DNA of 64,000 bases from Pseudomonadota bacterium (GCA_023426545.1 JAFAAN010000095.1:62001-126000), one strand, 5' to 3'. Shown: positions 1-10,242, counted from the first letter of the stretch. Numbers and translations are program-made. Notes: generated from the sequence alone by a model not told the origin.

Positions 1-678
1 GGTCGCGGGCGTCACCTCGCACAGCTCGCACTCCGCCGTCCCTTCCAGCCGCGTGCAGTACAGCGGTTGCGAACCGAAGCGGGTCGCGGCGAGGAGGGTG
101 CCGTTGGTGGCCACCAGGTTGAGCATGGGCGCGCGCGCCTCACCCGCCTGGGCCGCGGCGCGGGCCACTTCGCGAGCCGTATCCGCCAGCACGCGCCCAG
201 CCACCTCCGCCTCCAACCGCGGATCATCCGTGCGGCCAATCGCGCGCAGGTGCTTGAGGAAGAGGGCGAACAGCAGCTCTCCCGCCGTGCCTCCGCGCAC
301 CTGGCGCCGCAGGTGGTCGGGCAGCGACTCCAGCAGCGACGCGCGAATCGGCTCGAGCCCCTGCCCGCCATCCTGATGGGCGAACAGCCAGCGGCGCGAC
401 CGGAAGGGCTGGGTGTTCTCCTCCAGGGACAGTCCCACCGGGAGCTGGCCCGCGTGGAAGAGCAGCGCGTCCGATTCATGCGGCGGAGCGAGCGAGTCCA
501 GCGTCAACGACTCGCTGCTGGCGAAGCGCCGGAGCAGCACCTCTTCCTGCGCATAGGCCCCCACCCCCACGGCATTCGCCCTCGAGTCACCGTGGAGCAG
601 GACCTGGCCTTGGAGGCGGTGCAGCTCACAGCGCAGCAGGTTCGGGTCGGACGTCAAGGCGGCGAGGATGACGGACAT
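1..678 (-). CDS. Class II glutamine amidotransferase-like protein (YafJ/EgtC type), C-terminus outside window
   Basis: The reading frame is open from an ATG at 678 to the window edge, so only the first 226 residues are visible. The N-terminus reads MSVILAALTSDPNLLRCEL, and further in there is an ENTQPFRSRRWLFAH block that matches the class II amidotransferase (YafJ/EgtC) signature ENTHPFRxxxWLFAHNG. In that family the residue after the initiator Met is the catalytic Cys; here it is Ser and no Met-Cys start is available. Either glutaminase activity is lost or the protein is a divergent relative. The start has an AAGGGGG Shine-Dalgarno-like stretch about 11 nt upstream. The gene is divergent from the Hsp70 gene. 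Family call fairly sure, activity doubtful. Confidence 0.65.
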   Translation of the reverse strand, partial: MSVILAALTSDPNLLRCELHRLQGQVLLHGDSRANAVGVGAYAQEEVLLRRFASSESLTLDSLAPPHESDALLFHAGQLPVGLSLEENTQPFRSRRWLFAHQDGGQGLEPIRASLLESLPDHLRRQVRGGTAGELLFALFLKHLRAIGRTDDPRLEAEVAGRVLADTAREVARAAAQAGEARAPMLNLVATNGTLLAATRFGSQPLYCTRLEGTAECELCEVTPAT

Positions 679-803
679 GGATGAGTGAACCCCCTTCGCA
701 ATGAGAGATAATGGCCTCGGCACGCCCCCTCAAGCCAGTGGGCCTGCTCCCTTGCAGCCCAGCTAAACCCTTGAAATGGCTGGGCTTTATTAACACGGGA
801 ACG

Positions 804-833
804 TTGACACCCGCTCCGGGGGGTGCCTAACCT
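804..833 (+). promoter_or_regulatory. Putative sigma-70-type promoter for the Hsp70-like gene
   Basis: TTGACA (804-809) and TAACCT (828-833) are separated by 18 nt. Predicted transcription would begin near 840, about 44 nt before the ATG at 884, which also argues against the upstream in-frame start at 836. The spacing and perfect -35 are seen directly; promoter activity is inferred. Confidence 0.45.
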
Positions 834-883
834 CCGTGCCCTTCACCGACGGACCTCTGCTGAAGGTCTTCACCGGAGACGGA

Positions 884-2491
884 ATGGCGGACGACATCGC
901 AATCGGCATCGACCTGGGCACTTCGTATTCGTGCGTGTCGGTGGTCCAGGACGGCCAGCCCATCGTCATCCCCAACGAGTGGGGAGAAACGACCCACGCC
1001 TCCTGCGTCTCGTTCCTCGAGGACGGCTCGGTGCTGGTGGGTAACGCGGCCAAGAAGAACATCATCACCAACCCTGAGCAGACCGTGTACTCCGCCAAGC
1101 GCCTCATCGGGCGCTACTACTTCTCCGACGAGGTGAAGAAGGCGCAGGCGGTGATGCCGTACCGAATCGTCGAGGGCGACAACAACTCGGTGCGCATCGC
1201 GGTGAACAGCCACTCCTACTCGCTCCCGGAGATCAGCGCGCTGGTGCTCAAGGAGATGAAGGCGGTGGCGGAGACGTACCTGGGCAAGGAGGTGACCAAG
1301 GCCGTGGTCACCGTGCCCGCCTACTTCAACGACAACCAGCGCCAGGCCACCAAGGACGCGGGCCGCATCGCGGGCATGGAGGTGCTGCGCATCCTCAACG
1401 AGCCCACCGCCGCGGCGCTCGCGTACGGCTTCGGCCGCGACGTCAACCAGCGCGTGGTGGTCTACGACCTGGGCGGCGGCACGTTCGACGTGTCCATCCT
1501 GGAGATTGGCAAGGACGTGTTCGAGGTGCTGGCCACCGCGGGTGACACGTACCTGGGCGGCGATGACTTCGACGACCGCATCATGACGTGGCTCGCGGAC
1601 GACTTCCTGGCCCGCACGCGCCTGGACGTGCGGCAGAACAAGTTCTGCCTGCAGATGCTCAAGGAGGCGGCGGAGAAGGCGAAGATCGACGTGGGCCAGA
1701 CGGGCTCCGCGGAGATCCTCTGCCAGGGCATCTGCCAGGACGCCAACGGCAACATCATGGACCTGCGCGGCCAGCTCAACCAGGACCAGTTCAACCGCAT
1801 GGTGATGGACTTGGTGCAGCGCACGTTCAAGGTGTGCGACGAGGCGCTGCAGAGCGCGCGCCTGACGGCGGCGGACATCGACGCGGTCATCCTCGTCGGC
1901 GGCCCGACGCGGCTGCCCATCATCCGCAACTCGGTGAAGCACTACTTCCAGAAGGAGCCACTGGAGGGCATCAACCCGGACCAGGTCGTCGCCATGGGCG
2001 CCGCGCTCCAGTCGCACGCGCTGCTCGACAGCAAGACGGAGACGTTCCTGGTGGACGTCACGCCGCTGTCGCTGCGGATTGGCACGGTGGGCGGGTACAC
2101 CGAGAAGATCATCGAGAAGAACACGCCGGTCCCCATCGACCGCTCGAAGACGTTCACCACCAGCCGCGACGGCCAGGAGAAGGTGAAGATTCGCGTGTAC
2201 CAGGGCGAGTCCAACCGCGCCGACGAGTGCGAGATGCTCGGTGAGTTCGAGTTCGCCGGCTTCCGGATCGGCTACCGCGGCGAAGTGAAAATCGAAGTCA
2301 CATTCGAAATCAACACCGATGGCCTGGTGCACGTCTCCGCCTGCGACACGGAGACGGGTCAGAAGACGTCGACCTCCATCACCTTGTCGTCCGGCATGAG
2401 CGAGGCCGACATCCAGCAATCCATCCAGGCCAACCGGAACATCCGGCTCGCCGGCCACAACAGCAACGACCTGCCCGCCGCGGCCCAGTAG
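884..2491 (+). CDS. Hsp70 (DnaK-like) chaperone with shortened C-terminus
   Basis: A 535-residue Hsp70. The ATPase domain carries the phosphate-1 motif GIDLGTSYSCV near the N-terminus, the AYFNDNQRQATKDAG block, NEPTAAALAYG, the phosphate-2 DLGGGTFDVSIL and the VILVGGPTRLPII adenosine-binding motif. A beta-sandwich substrate domain follows, but the protein ends soon after it, about 100 residues short of DnaK (about 640), so most of the alpha-helical lid is absent. Start at ATG 884 was chosen for the GGAG upstream and the conserved start of the ATPase fold. The next gene, 21 nt downstream, encodes a J-domain protein, so the two probably act as a dedicated pair. M. xanthus has several DnaK paralogues with roles in motility; assignment to any of them is not possible here. 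Confidence 0.9.
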   Translation: MADDIAIGIDLGTSYSCVSVVQDGQPIVIPNEWGETTHASCVSFLEDGSVLVGNAAKKNIITNPEQTVYSAKRLIGRYYFSDEVKKAQAVMPYRIVEGDNNSVRIAVNSHSYSLPEISALVLKEMKAVAETYLGKEVTKAVVTVPAYFNDNQRQATKDAGRIAGMEVLRILNEPTAAALAYGFGRDVNQRVVVYDLGGGTFDVSILEIGKDVFEVLATAGDTYLGGDDFDDRIMTWLADDFLARTRLDVRQNKFCLQMLKEAAEKAKIDVGQTGSAEILCQGICQDANGNIMDLRGQLNQDQFNRMVMDLVQRTFKVCDEALQSARLTAADIDAVILVGGPTRLPIIRNSVKHYFQKEPLEGINPDQVVAMGAALQSHALLDSKTETFLVDVTPLSLRIGTVGGYTEKIIEKNTPVPIDRSKTFTTSRDGQEKVKIRVYQGESNRADECEMLGEFEFAGFRIGYRGEVKIEVTFEINTDGLVHVSACDTETGQKTSTSITLSSGMSEADIQQSIQANRNIRLAGHNSNDLPAAAQ

Positions 2492-2512
2492 AGCCCAGGC
2501 CCTTTAACGCCG

Positions 2513-4861
2513 ATGTCCCAGCCCTCAGACCCCAGCGCCGGAAATCCGCCGGGAGCGCCGCCCGGGACACCGGCCACGCCCACCCGGCCCACGATCCCGC
2601 GAGTGACGGCCGCCGTGCCCGGCCCCGTCACGCCCGGGACTCTTCCGGCGACGCCTGCCGCCGGAGCAGCAGCGCAGACGGAGCGGCCCCACCCGGCCGC
2701 GCGGTCCGCCGCGACGGCGCCGACACCTCCCCCCCGGGCCACGATGACGGGGATTCCGGCCGTGCGGACCGGGGCGGGTGCAGGTGCCGGTGCCCCGGCA
2801 ACCGAGCGAGCGGCATCCCCCTCGGCGCCGCAAGGGACACCGGCCGGTGGTTCCACCAGCGTGGGTGGAGCGAAACCACCGCCGGCGCGCTCGGTCCCTG
2901 GGGCTGACGCTGGTTCGCGCGGCACGGCTGGCGCGGCGCCCTCAGGTCCCGGTGCAGCGCCGCCCGGCACTCTCGTCGCGCTTCCGAGCATCCCCTCCGT
3001 TGCCGCCGTCACCACGCCAGCGGCCTCCGAGGCCAGGGCCCCATCCGCCGGACCGGATGCACCCAGCGCCCCCCTGGCACAGCGGACGCCTCCGGGAGGG
3101 CTCCCTTCCACGGTCTCGGCCCCCACGCCTCACGCGGCGACGATGCCCACGGCCGGGCCGCAGCCGCCGGCAGCACCCACGAGTGCCAATGCGAGGACGC
3201 CCGTTCCGCGCCCAGCAGGAACTGGGAGTCCCGATGGTAAGGCCCCCGCCCCTCGCGCGGCAGGCGGCGCTGGAGCGGCCACGCCGGTTTCGCAACGGGC
3301 CTCGGGAGCGTCCGCGTCCATAGCCAACACGCCTCCGCGCCCGGCCCCCTCGGCGGGTGCGGCAGGAGCCCACACGCCGGTCCCTCGCGCCGCTCCGACG
3401 GTGTCCGCAGCCACGGCACCGACGCCGCCTCCCCGTCCTGTCCCTTCGCCCGGCGACGCTGGCACGCCGACGCCCGTGCCCCGTCCGGCCGCTGGAGGAG
3501 CCACACTGGCCCCGCGGCCGACGGGGGCGGCTGGAGCCGCGACTCCAGTGCCACGCTCCGGCGCAGGCGCCGTGCCGTCTGTGACGCCAGTCAGCTCCAG
3601 CACGCAAGCTGTGCCGCAAACCATGGGCGCCGTGCCGTCTGTGACGCCAGTCAGCTCCAGCACGCGAGCTGTGCCGCAAGCCGTGGGCGCCGTCCCGTCT
3701 GTGACGCCAGTCAGCTCCAGCATGCGAGCTGTGCCGCAAGCCACGGGCGCCGTGCCTTCCGTCGCGCCCCTTGCCTCCAGTGCGCCCGCGGTTCCTCCCG
3801 CCACGGGCGCCGTGCCTTCCATCGCACCGCTGAACCCCAACGCCAGTCCTGTACCGCCATCCACGAGCACCGCGACGGCCAGAGGCACCCCGTTTCCCGG
3901 TACCTCCGCCATCCCGCCCGTGGCAGGTGCTCCCGGTGCGCGTCCCGCTGGAGCCGCCACGCCGCCGCGGCCGCCCCCCGTGCTCGCGCTGGGACAGGTC
4001 GTCCCGCCCGTGGCGCCGTCCGCGGCGCCTCCGCAGCGTCCCGGCGCCCGGCCCACCATGTCCCTGCCAGCGCTGGCCTCCGCGGGAGCCACGGCGCGCC
4101 CGCCCCCGGCCGTTCCGCCCGCCACGGCGCGCCCGCCCACCGTCCCTGGCGTGCCCCCCATCGCGCCGCTCGGCACCGGACCGCGCGCACCGTCCACGGG
4201 CGTGCCCGGGATTCCCGCGGTGGCCCCAGCGGCGCCTCCGGCCGCCGCCGTCCCTTCCCCACCACCGCCTGCGGCATCGACTGGCGTGGGGCTCGACGTC
4301 CAGCAGCTCGCGGACCTGGAGGCGCGCTGCGCGAAGCTCGACCAGCTCGACTACTTCGAGCTGCTCATGCTGGAGCGGACCGCCACCCCCGCGGACATCA
4401 AGCGCGCCTTCTACCGGGAGAGCCGCACCTACCACCCCGACCGCTTCTTCCACGTGGACTCGAAGGAGCTGAAGGAGCGCGTCAACGACCTCTACAAGCG
4501 CGTCACCGAGGCCTATTACGTCCTGCGCGACGACACGAAGCGCAAGAAGTACGCCGCCGACGTGACGGGCCCCGAGCGCGCCCAGAAGCTTCGCTTCACC
4601 GAGGCCTCCGAAGCCGAGACCAAGGCCGCCGCCAAGAAGGAGCAGGAGGAGCAGATCGGCACCCACCCCAAGGGCCGTCAGTTCTTCCAGCAGGCGCAGA
4701 AGGACGCGGACGCCGGCAACTGGACCGCCGCCGAGCGCAACCTCAAGATGGCGCTCACGTATGAACCCGCCAACGCCCGCTACAAGGAGCGGCTGGCGGA
4801 GGTCCAGAAGCAATCCCAGGACGAGTCCCGCGACAAGGGCGGCTCGTTCAAGATTCGCTGA
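2513..4861 (+). CDS. J-domain protein with long Pro/Ala-rich N-terminal region
   Basis: 782 residues. Residues 1 to about 595 are low-complexity Pro/Ala/Thr/Ser sequence with recurrent TPxPRP motifs and five 20-residue tandem repeats (residues 352-451). A J domain follows, with the HPD tripeptide at about 641-643 (YHPDRFF), then a C-terminal helical segment with a TPR-like motif (NWTAAERNLKMALTYEPANA). The HPD loop is what stimulates Hsp70 ATPase, and an Hsp70 gene ends 21 nt upstream, so this is probably its co-chaperone. The disordered N-terminus resembles those of other myxobacterial cytoplasmic proteins and has no signal peptide. No zinc-finger or DnaJ C-terminal substrate domain is present, so it is not canonical DnaJ. 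Confidence 0.88.
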   Translation: MSQPSDPSAGNPPGAPPGTPATPTRPTIPRVTAAVPGPVTPGTLPATPAAGAAAQTERPHPAARSAATAPTPPPRATMTGIPAVRTGAGAGAGAPATERAASPSAPQGTPAGGSTSVGGAKPPPARSVPGADAGSRGTAGAAPSGPGAAPPGTLVALPSIPSVAAVTTPAASEARAPSAGPDAPSAPLAQRTPPGGLPSTVSAPTPHAATMPTAGPQPPAAPTSANARTPVPRPAGTGSPDGKAPAPRAAGGAGAATPVSQRASGASASIANTPPRPAPSAGAAGAHTPVPRAAPTVSAATAPTPPPRPVPSPGDAGTPTPVPRPAAGGATLAPRPTGAAGAATPVPRSGAGAVPSVTPVSSSTQAVPQTMGAVPSVTPVSSSTRAVPQAVGAVPSVTPVSSSMRAVPQATGAVPSVAPLASSAPAVPPATGAVPSIAPLNPNASPVPPSTSTATARGTPFPGTSAIPPVAGAPGARPAGAATPPRPPPVLALGQVVPPVAPSAAPPQRPGARPTMSLPALASAGATARPPPAVPPATARPPTVPGVPPIAPLGTGPRAPSTGVPGIPAVAPAAPPAAAVPSPPPPAASTGVGLDVQQLADLEARCAKLDQLDYFELLMLERTATPADIKRAFYRESRTYHPDRFFHVDSKELKERVNDLYKRVTEAYYVLRDDTKRKKYAADVTGPERAQKLRFTEASEAETKAAAKKEQEEQIGTHPKGRQFFQQAQKDADAGNWTAAERNLKMALTYEPANARYKERLAEVQKQSQDESRDKGGSFKIR
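3566..3865 (+). repeat. Five 60-bp in-frame tandem repeats in the J-protein gene
   Basis: Units begin at 3566, 3626, 3686, 3746 and 3806. Each encodes about 20 residues beginning GAVPSV or GAVPSI. Units 1-2 differ at 3 of 60 bases and units 2-3 at 4; units 4 and 5 are progressively divergent. The period is a multiple of three, so copy changes keep the frame. Recent slippage or duplication at the 5' end of the array is inferred. Confidence 0.95.
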
Positions 4862-4881
4862 CGGCGGCGCCAGGCGGGACC

Positions 4882-5637
4882 ATGGTCATCGACCTCGTCA
4901 TCCTCGGACTGGTGCTGTTCTTCGCCGTCATCGGCGCCGCCACCGGGGCGTCGCGGCAGGTCGCCAACATGGTGGGGCTCGCGGTGGGCTACTTCGCCTC
5001 GCGCCGCCTGGGCCCCATCGCGGGCCCGCACCTGGCGGAGGCACTGGGCAGCCCGCTCTTCCTGGGCGCCATCGTGGGCACGGTGCTCCTGTTCATCTGC
5101 ACCTGGCTCGCGGTGCGCTACGCGCTGGGCGCGCTCCTCCTGCGCATCCTCTCCTCCGGCCAGCACAACGAGAACCGTGGCCTGGACCGCTTCCTCGGCT
5201 TCGTGCTGGGCGGCGCGAAGATGGGCCTCATCGCCTGGGTCATCCTCAGCGCCATCGCCTTCTTCGAGCAGCACGTCGTCGTCGCCGGGCGCCGCGTGGG
5301 CATCTCCCCCAAGGAGTCGCTCTCCATCGAGGCGGCCCGCCGCTACAACCTCTTCGAGCTGACGCAGTTCGCCCCGGTGCGGAGCCTCGTGGAGGTGGCG
5401 AAGGCCGCCAGCGACCCGAAGCGCGCCGGCCAGCTCAAGGACGACCCGGCCTACAAGGCCCTGCGCAAGGACCCGCGGTTCCAGCGCCTGCTCCAGGACC
5501 CGAAGCTGAAGCAGGCGCTGGCACGCGGAGACACCGCCGCGCTGCTGCGCAACGACGGCGTGCTCCAGCTCATCCAGGACCCGGACGTGGCGGCCCGGCT
5601 GGGGGCCGCGGCGAAGGCCTCCGCCCGCGAGGACTGA
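4882..5637 (+). CDS. CvpA family inner-membrane protein
   Basis: 251 residues. The first about 150 contain four hydrophobic segments starting with MVIDLVILGLVLFFAVIGAA and a glycine-rich stretch resembling CvpA (colicin V production) family proteins. The remaining about 100 residues are a soluble Lys/Asp-rich tail that includes two short repeats of the DPKxxxALxxxD type (residues about 185-235), longer than in E. coli CvpA (162 residues). The start lies 20 nt after the J-protein stop, so the three genes from 884 may form one transcription unit. It ends 1 nt before the stop of the convergent ClpX-like gene, leaving no room for a terminator. Function in envelope homeostasis is suggested by the family only. 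Confidence 0.82.
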   Translation: MVIDLVILGLVLFFAVIGAATGASRQVANMVGLAVGYFASRRLGPIAGPHLAEALGSPLFLGAIVGTVLLFICTWLAVRYALGALLLRILSSGQHNENRGLDRFLGFVLGGAKMGLIAWVILSAIAFFEQHVVVAGRRVGISPKESLSIEAARRYNLFELTQFAPVRSLVEVAKAASDPKRAGQLKDDPAYKALRKDPRFQRLLQDPKLKQALARGDTAALLRNDGVLQLIQDPDVAARLGAAAKASARED

Positions 5638-5638
5638 C

Positions 5639-6709
5639 TCACACATCCAGCTGCGCCACGTCCAGCTCCCGCAGCCGCTCCCGCACGAAGTCCGCGTCCA
5701 CCTTCACATGGTGCCGCCGCCGCTCGGGCGCCTCGAACATGACGTCCGCCATGACGTGCTCCAGGATGGAGCGCAGTCCGCGCGCGCCCAGCTCCCGCTC
5801 GACGGAGTAGCGCACCACCTCCCGCAGGCCGTCCTCGGAGAAGTCCACCTCCAGGTCGTCCATGGCCAGCAGCTCGCGGAACTCGCGCACGATGGCGTCC
5901 GGCGGCTCGGTGAGCACGCGCAGCAGGTCGTCCTCGCCCAGCCGGTCCAGTTGCACCACCACCGGTAGGCGCCCGAGGAACTCCGCCAGCATTCCGAACT
6001 CCGTGAGCTGCCGCGTGGTGATGCGCCGCCGCCAGCGTCTCGCGGCGGCCTCCGCGCCAAAGCCGATGGCCCGGCCACCCTCCTCGTCGGCGTCGTGTAG
6101 GTCACTGAAGGTGCCCGCGCAGATGAACAGGATGTCCCGGGTGTCCACCTGCACGAAGTCGCTCTTGTTCCACGCCTGTGTGACGTTGAGGGGCACGTAC
6201 ACCTCTCGGCCCTCCAGCAGCTTCAGCAGCGACTGCTGCACGCCCTCGCCACCAATGTCCCGGCTGCCGGCGCCGTTGCGCGCCCCCTGGGAGCGGCGGG
6301 CAATCTTGTCCACCTCGTCGATGAAGATGATGCCCCGCTGGGTGTCCTCCACGGAGTGGTTCGCCTTGAAGAGGAGGTCGGAGATCATCACCTCCACGTC
6401 CTTCCCGTAGTAGCCGGCCTCCGTGTACTCGGTGGCGTCCACGGTGGTGAAGGGCACGTGGAGGATTTCCGCCAGGTTGCGGGCGATGTGCGTCTTGCCG
6501 CTCCCGGTGGGCCCCATCAGCAAGATATTGGATTTCTTGATGAGCGACGTCCTGCGCAGCCTGCGCGCCAGCAGGCGCTTGAGGTGATTGTGGGCGGCGA
6601 TGGCCACGGCGCGCTTGGCGCCGTCCTGGCCGATGACGAAGCGGTCGAGCCGCTCGTAGATTTCCCGCGGGGTCAGCACCGCTTCTTCCCTGCGTGCGGA
6701 CGACTCCAT
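5639..6709 (-). CDS. ClpX-like AAA+ unfoldase lacking the zinc-binding domain
   Basis: 356 residues. Walker A GPTGSGKT is at about 66-73, Walker B IIFIDE at about 127-132, pore loop GYYG at about 99-102 (GYVG in ClpX), EGVQQSLLKLLEG at about 155-167, and a sensor/arginine region EFLGRLPVV at about 243-251. An IGFG loop at about 215-218 corresponds to the ClpP-docking IGF loop of ClpX. The N-terminal C4 zinc domain of ClpX (about 60 residues) is missing and the protein begins directly at the VIGQ AAA+ boundary, as in HslU. ATG 6709 is preceded by a strong GGGGAGGT ribosome site. It is probably a paralogue that feeds ClpP with adaptor-independent or different substrates. HslU is less likely because the HslU I-domain is absent. 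Confidence 0.88.
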   Translation of the reverse strand: MESSARREEAVLTPREIYERLDRFVIGQDGAKRAVAIAAHNHLKRLLARRLRRTSLIKKSNILLMGPTGSGKTHIARNLAEILHVPFTTVDATEYTEAGYYGKDVEVMISDLLFKANHSVEDTQRGIIFIDEVDKIARRSQGARNGAGSRDIGGEGVQQSLLKLLEGREVYVPLNVTQAWNKSDFVQVDTRDILFICAGTFSDLHDADEEGGRAIGFGAEAAARRWRRRITTRQLTEFGMLAEFLGRLPVVVQLDRLGEDDLLRVLTEPPDAIVREFRELLAMDDLEVDFSEDGLREVVRYSVERELGARGLRSILEHVMADVMFEAPERRRHHVKVDADFVRERLRELDVAQLDV

Positions 6710-6946
6710 GTAACCTCCCCTCGTGTCCACGCGACCTTCAGGACTCACGTGGAAAGGGTAGGAATTGAATGGAGGCACGGCCCGGGGGAGGAGAACCACC
6801 GGGCGGCCGCCCCGCCAGCCCGCCTGCCCTCCGCACAAGCGGCTGTTGAATACCGAGGGGGTTTCCGATAGTTCCGCGCGATTTCCCGTGTCCACTTCCA
6901 TGTTCATGGGAGTCCCCCCCTTCACCCAGGGAGCCTCGAGACGCCG

Positions 6947-8968
<2,022 letters not shown>

Positions 8969-8996
8969 GCCGCCCCCCGCCTGAAGGAAGTCACGG

Positions 8997-9032
8997 CCCC
9001 CTGGCGCGCCACACGGCGCCAGGGGGCTTCTT
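8997..9032 (+). terminator. Rho-independent terminator after speA
   Basis: An 11-bp perfect stem (8997-9007 with 9016-9026, CCCCCTGGCGC / GCGCCAGGGGG), an 8-nt loop and CTTCTT after it. It lies 28 nt past the speA stop and abuts the end of the convergent gene, so it may serve both. Confidence 0.85.
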
Positions 9033-9571
9033 CATGTCTCCGCCCGGTGGCCCGCGAGCAGCGGCTCGCCCGAGCCGAAGGGCTGAAGCTCATCCGCGAA
9101 CGCCACGTCGGCCGCCTGGGCCCGCAGGCGCTGGAGCACCGAGTGCTGCGCCTCACCCCGCAGGACGAGCGCCTCGAAGGGAAAGCGCGCCAGCCGCGCG
9201 TCCTTCACCGACACGCGAGCCAGGGTGCGCCACAGGGAGAGCCGGCCCTCCGTGGCCGCGCACAGCCCTTCCAGCTCCAGCAGGCGGCTCAGCGGTGAGT
9301 AGCGCACCAGCGAGCCGTTGAGCTTCAGCCGAGACACCTTCTCGGCCGCCCAGGCGGCGCGTGTCTTCACCCCGTCCCGCTTCAGCGCCAGGGCATCCAT
9401 CACCGACTGGAGCGTCGTCTGCTCTTCCTTCAGCTCGGGGATGAGCGTCGCCAGGTAGCGCCCCAGCAGGTTGTCGCGGTTCTCCGCCTCCGTGCGGAGC
9501 GCCAACTCCAGCCCGCCCACGGAGGCCGCCAGGTGGTCGTTGAGGTAGATGCCCAGTCGCTTCACATGCAT
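9032..9571 (-). CDS. Protein of unknown function, predicted mostly helical
   Basis: 179 residues starting MHVKRLGIYLNDHLAASVGG. It looks predominantly alpha-helical, with long amphipathic stretches (ELALRTEAENRDNLLG; TLQSVMDALALKRDG; SPLSRLLELEGLCAATEGR), Leu/Arg/Glu-rich composition, no signal peptide and no membrane segment. Start 9571 was chosen because GGGAGGGG lies about 5 nt upstream; an in-frame ATG at 9595 lacks this. It is convergent with speA and transcribed from the direction of the low-GC region at 9.6-10.2 kb. I do not recognise the family. Confidence 0.6.
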   Translation of the reverse strand: MHVKRLGIYLNDHLAASVGGLELALRTEAENRDNLLGRYLATLIPELKEEQTTLQSVMDALALKRDGVKTRAAWAAEKVSRLKLNGSLVRYSPLSRLLELEGLCAATEGRLSLWRTLARVSVKDARLARFPFEALVLRGEAQHSVLQRLRAQAADVAFADELQPFGSGEPLLAGHRAET

Positions 9572-9921
9572 GCCTGCCCCTCCCGCATGGCGCACGTCCC
9601 CCGCTCAAGCTTGCCATGAGCACGCGGCCCTGGAAGCCATGGCCACCCGCCTGCCTGCCTTCACCCCTCCGCGTCCGGCTCGCGTCTCAGGGGAAGCGAA
9701 GGAGAACGGCGCCCGCTGGGATGGCCGCCCGGCACGTTGTCTCTCGATACAGGCCTTGCGTGGAAGCAGGCGGTTGTTGCCGTAAAAACACACACGCAAG
9801 GCATCAGGTTATTTTTGCCAGACGAATCAGGCGACATTTGCCATCGACAGTTGACGCAACGCACCCGCTGTCCGAAGGCAACATCAAACGAGCTTTTGAG
9901 ATAATTCCGCCATTAACCGGC

Positions 9922-9959
9922 TTGACAGAATGCCGCATTCTGAACAATCTGATTAAGAT
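9922..9959 (+). promoter_or_regulatory. Candidate promoter with embedded palindrome upstream of the asnB-like gene
   Basis: TTGACA at 9922-9927 and TAAGAT at 9954-9959 flank a 17-bp palindrome. The two hexamers are too far apart (26 nt) for one standard sigma-70 promoter. CAATCT at 9945-9950 gives a 17-nt spacing but is a weak -10. A regulator-dependent promoter is a reasonable reading. The leader to the ATG at 10243 would be about 280 nt. Confidence 0.3.
9926..9942. promoter_or_regulatory. Inverted repeat CAGAATG-CCG-CATTCTG (putative operator)
   Basis: A perfect 7-bp inverted repeat with a 3-nt centre, overlapping the TTGACA element. The arms contain GAATG/CATTC, repeated in a second inverted repeat about 100 nt downstream. 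It resembles a dimeric regulator site; the regulator is unknown. Confidence 0.45.
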
Positions 9960-10029
9960 GCATTAGCTGCTGGACGCGGCTCACCATCAATCCATGGCAT
10001 CCGAGGGGGGAAGATGTACGCACATCATT

Positions 10030-10048
10030 GTCATTCGAGCAGAATGAC
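10030..10048. promoter_or_regulatory. Inverted repeat GTCATTC-GAGCA-GAATGAC (putative operator)
   Basis: A perfect 7-bp inverted repeat with a 5-nt centre, sharing the CATTC/GAATG core with the palindrome at 9926-9942 but with the half-sites in opposite order. It lies about 195 nt upstream of the asnB-like start. Confidence 0.4.
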
Positions 10049-10242
10049 GACAGCCGGCTGAGCAACACGGTCTGCGACGTCCCAGGTGCGCTCGAAACGA
10101 GCCCGGGTTGCGGACTCCAATTCACTGTCACATCCGGGTCTCGGTCTGGACAGGGCTCCAGGTGGCACCCGTTTGAGACGCGCCATGCAATGACTGCACT
10201 GGCGCTGTCTGACTCCAACTCATTCAAAGAAGGCAACTTTCC

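Larger units (their letters stand above)
9572..10242. other. 671-nt intergenic control region with low G+C core
   Basis: No convincing gene. About 180 nt (9781-9960) are 47% G+C by direct count, against roughly 70% around it. It holds a TTGACA, a TAAGAT, and two inverted repeats whose arms share CATTC/GAATG (listed separately). It is the upstream region of the amidotransferase/monooxygenase gene set and the unknown gene on the other strand. A 116-codon open frame at 9616-9966 has atypical composition and is not believed coding. Confidence 0.6.

Noticed and set aside
827..2458. Long open frame antisense to the Hsp70 gene
   Set aside because: It mirrors the codon structure of the Hsp70 gene, has no recognisable domain, and is Val/His/Leu/Arg-rich in the manner of GC-rich antisense frames.
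3566..3865. Direct repeats considered as a CRISPR array
   Set aside because: Units are contiguous and coding, with no unique spacers.
2942..4813. 623-codon frame antisense to the J-protein gene
   Set aside because: Arg/Gly-rich shadow of the Pro/Ala-rich coding strand; no domain.
9616..9966. 116-codon plus-strand frame in the low-GC region
   Set aside because: Composition unlike neighbouring genes, no ribosome site or domain, and it overlaps the probable promoter and palindrome.
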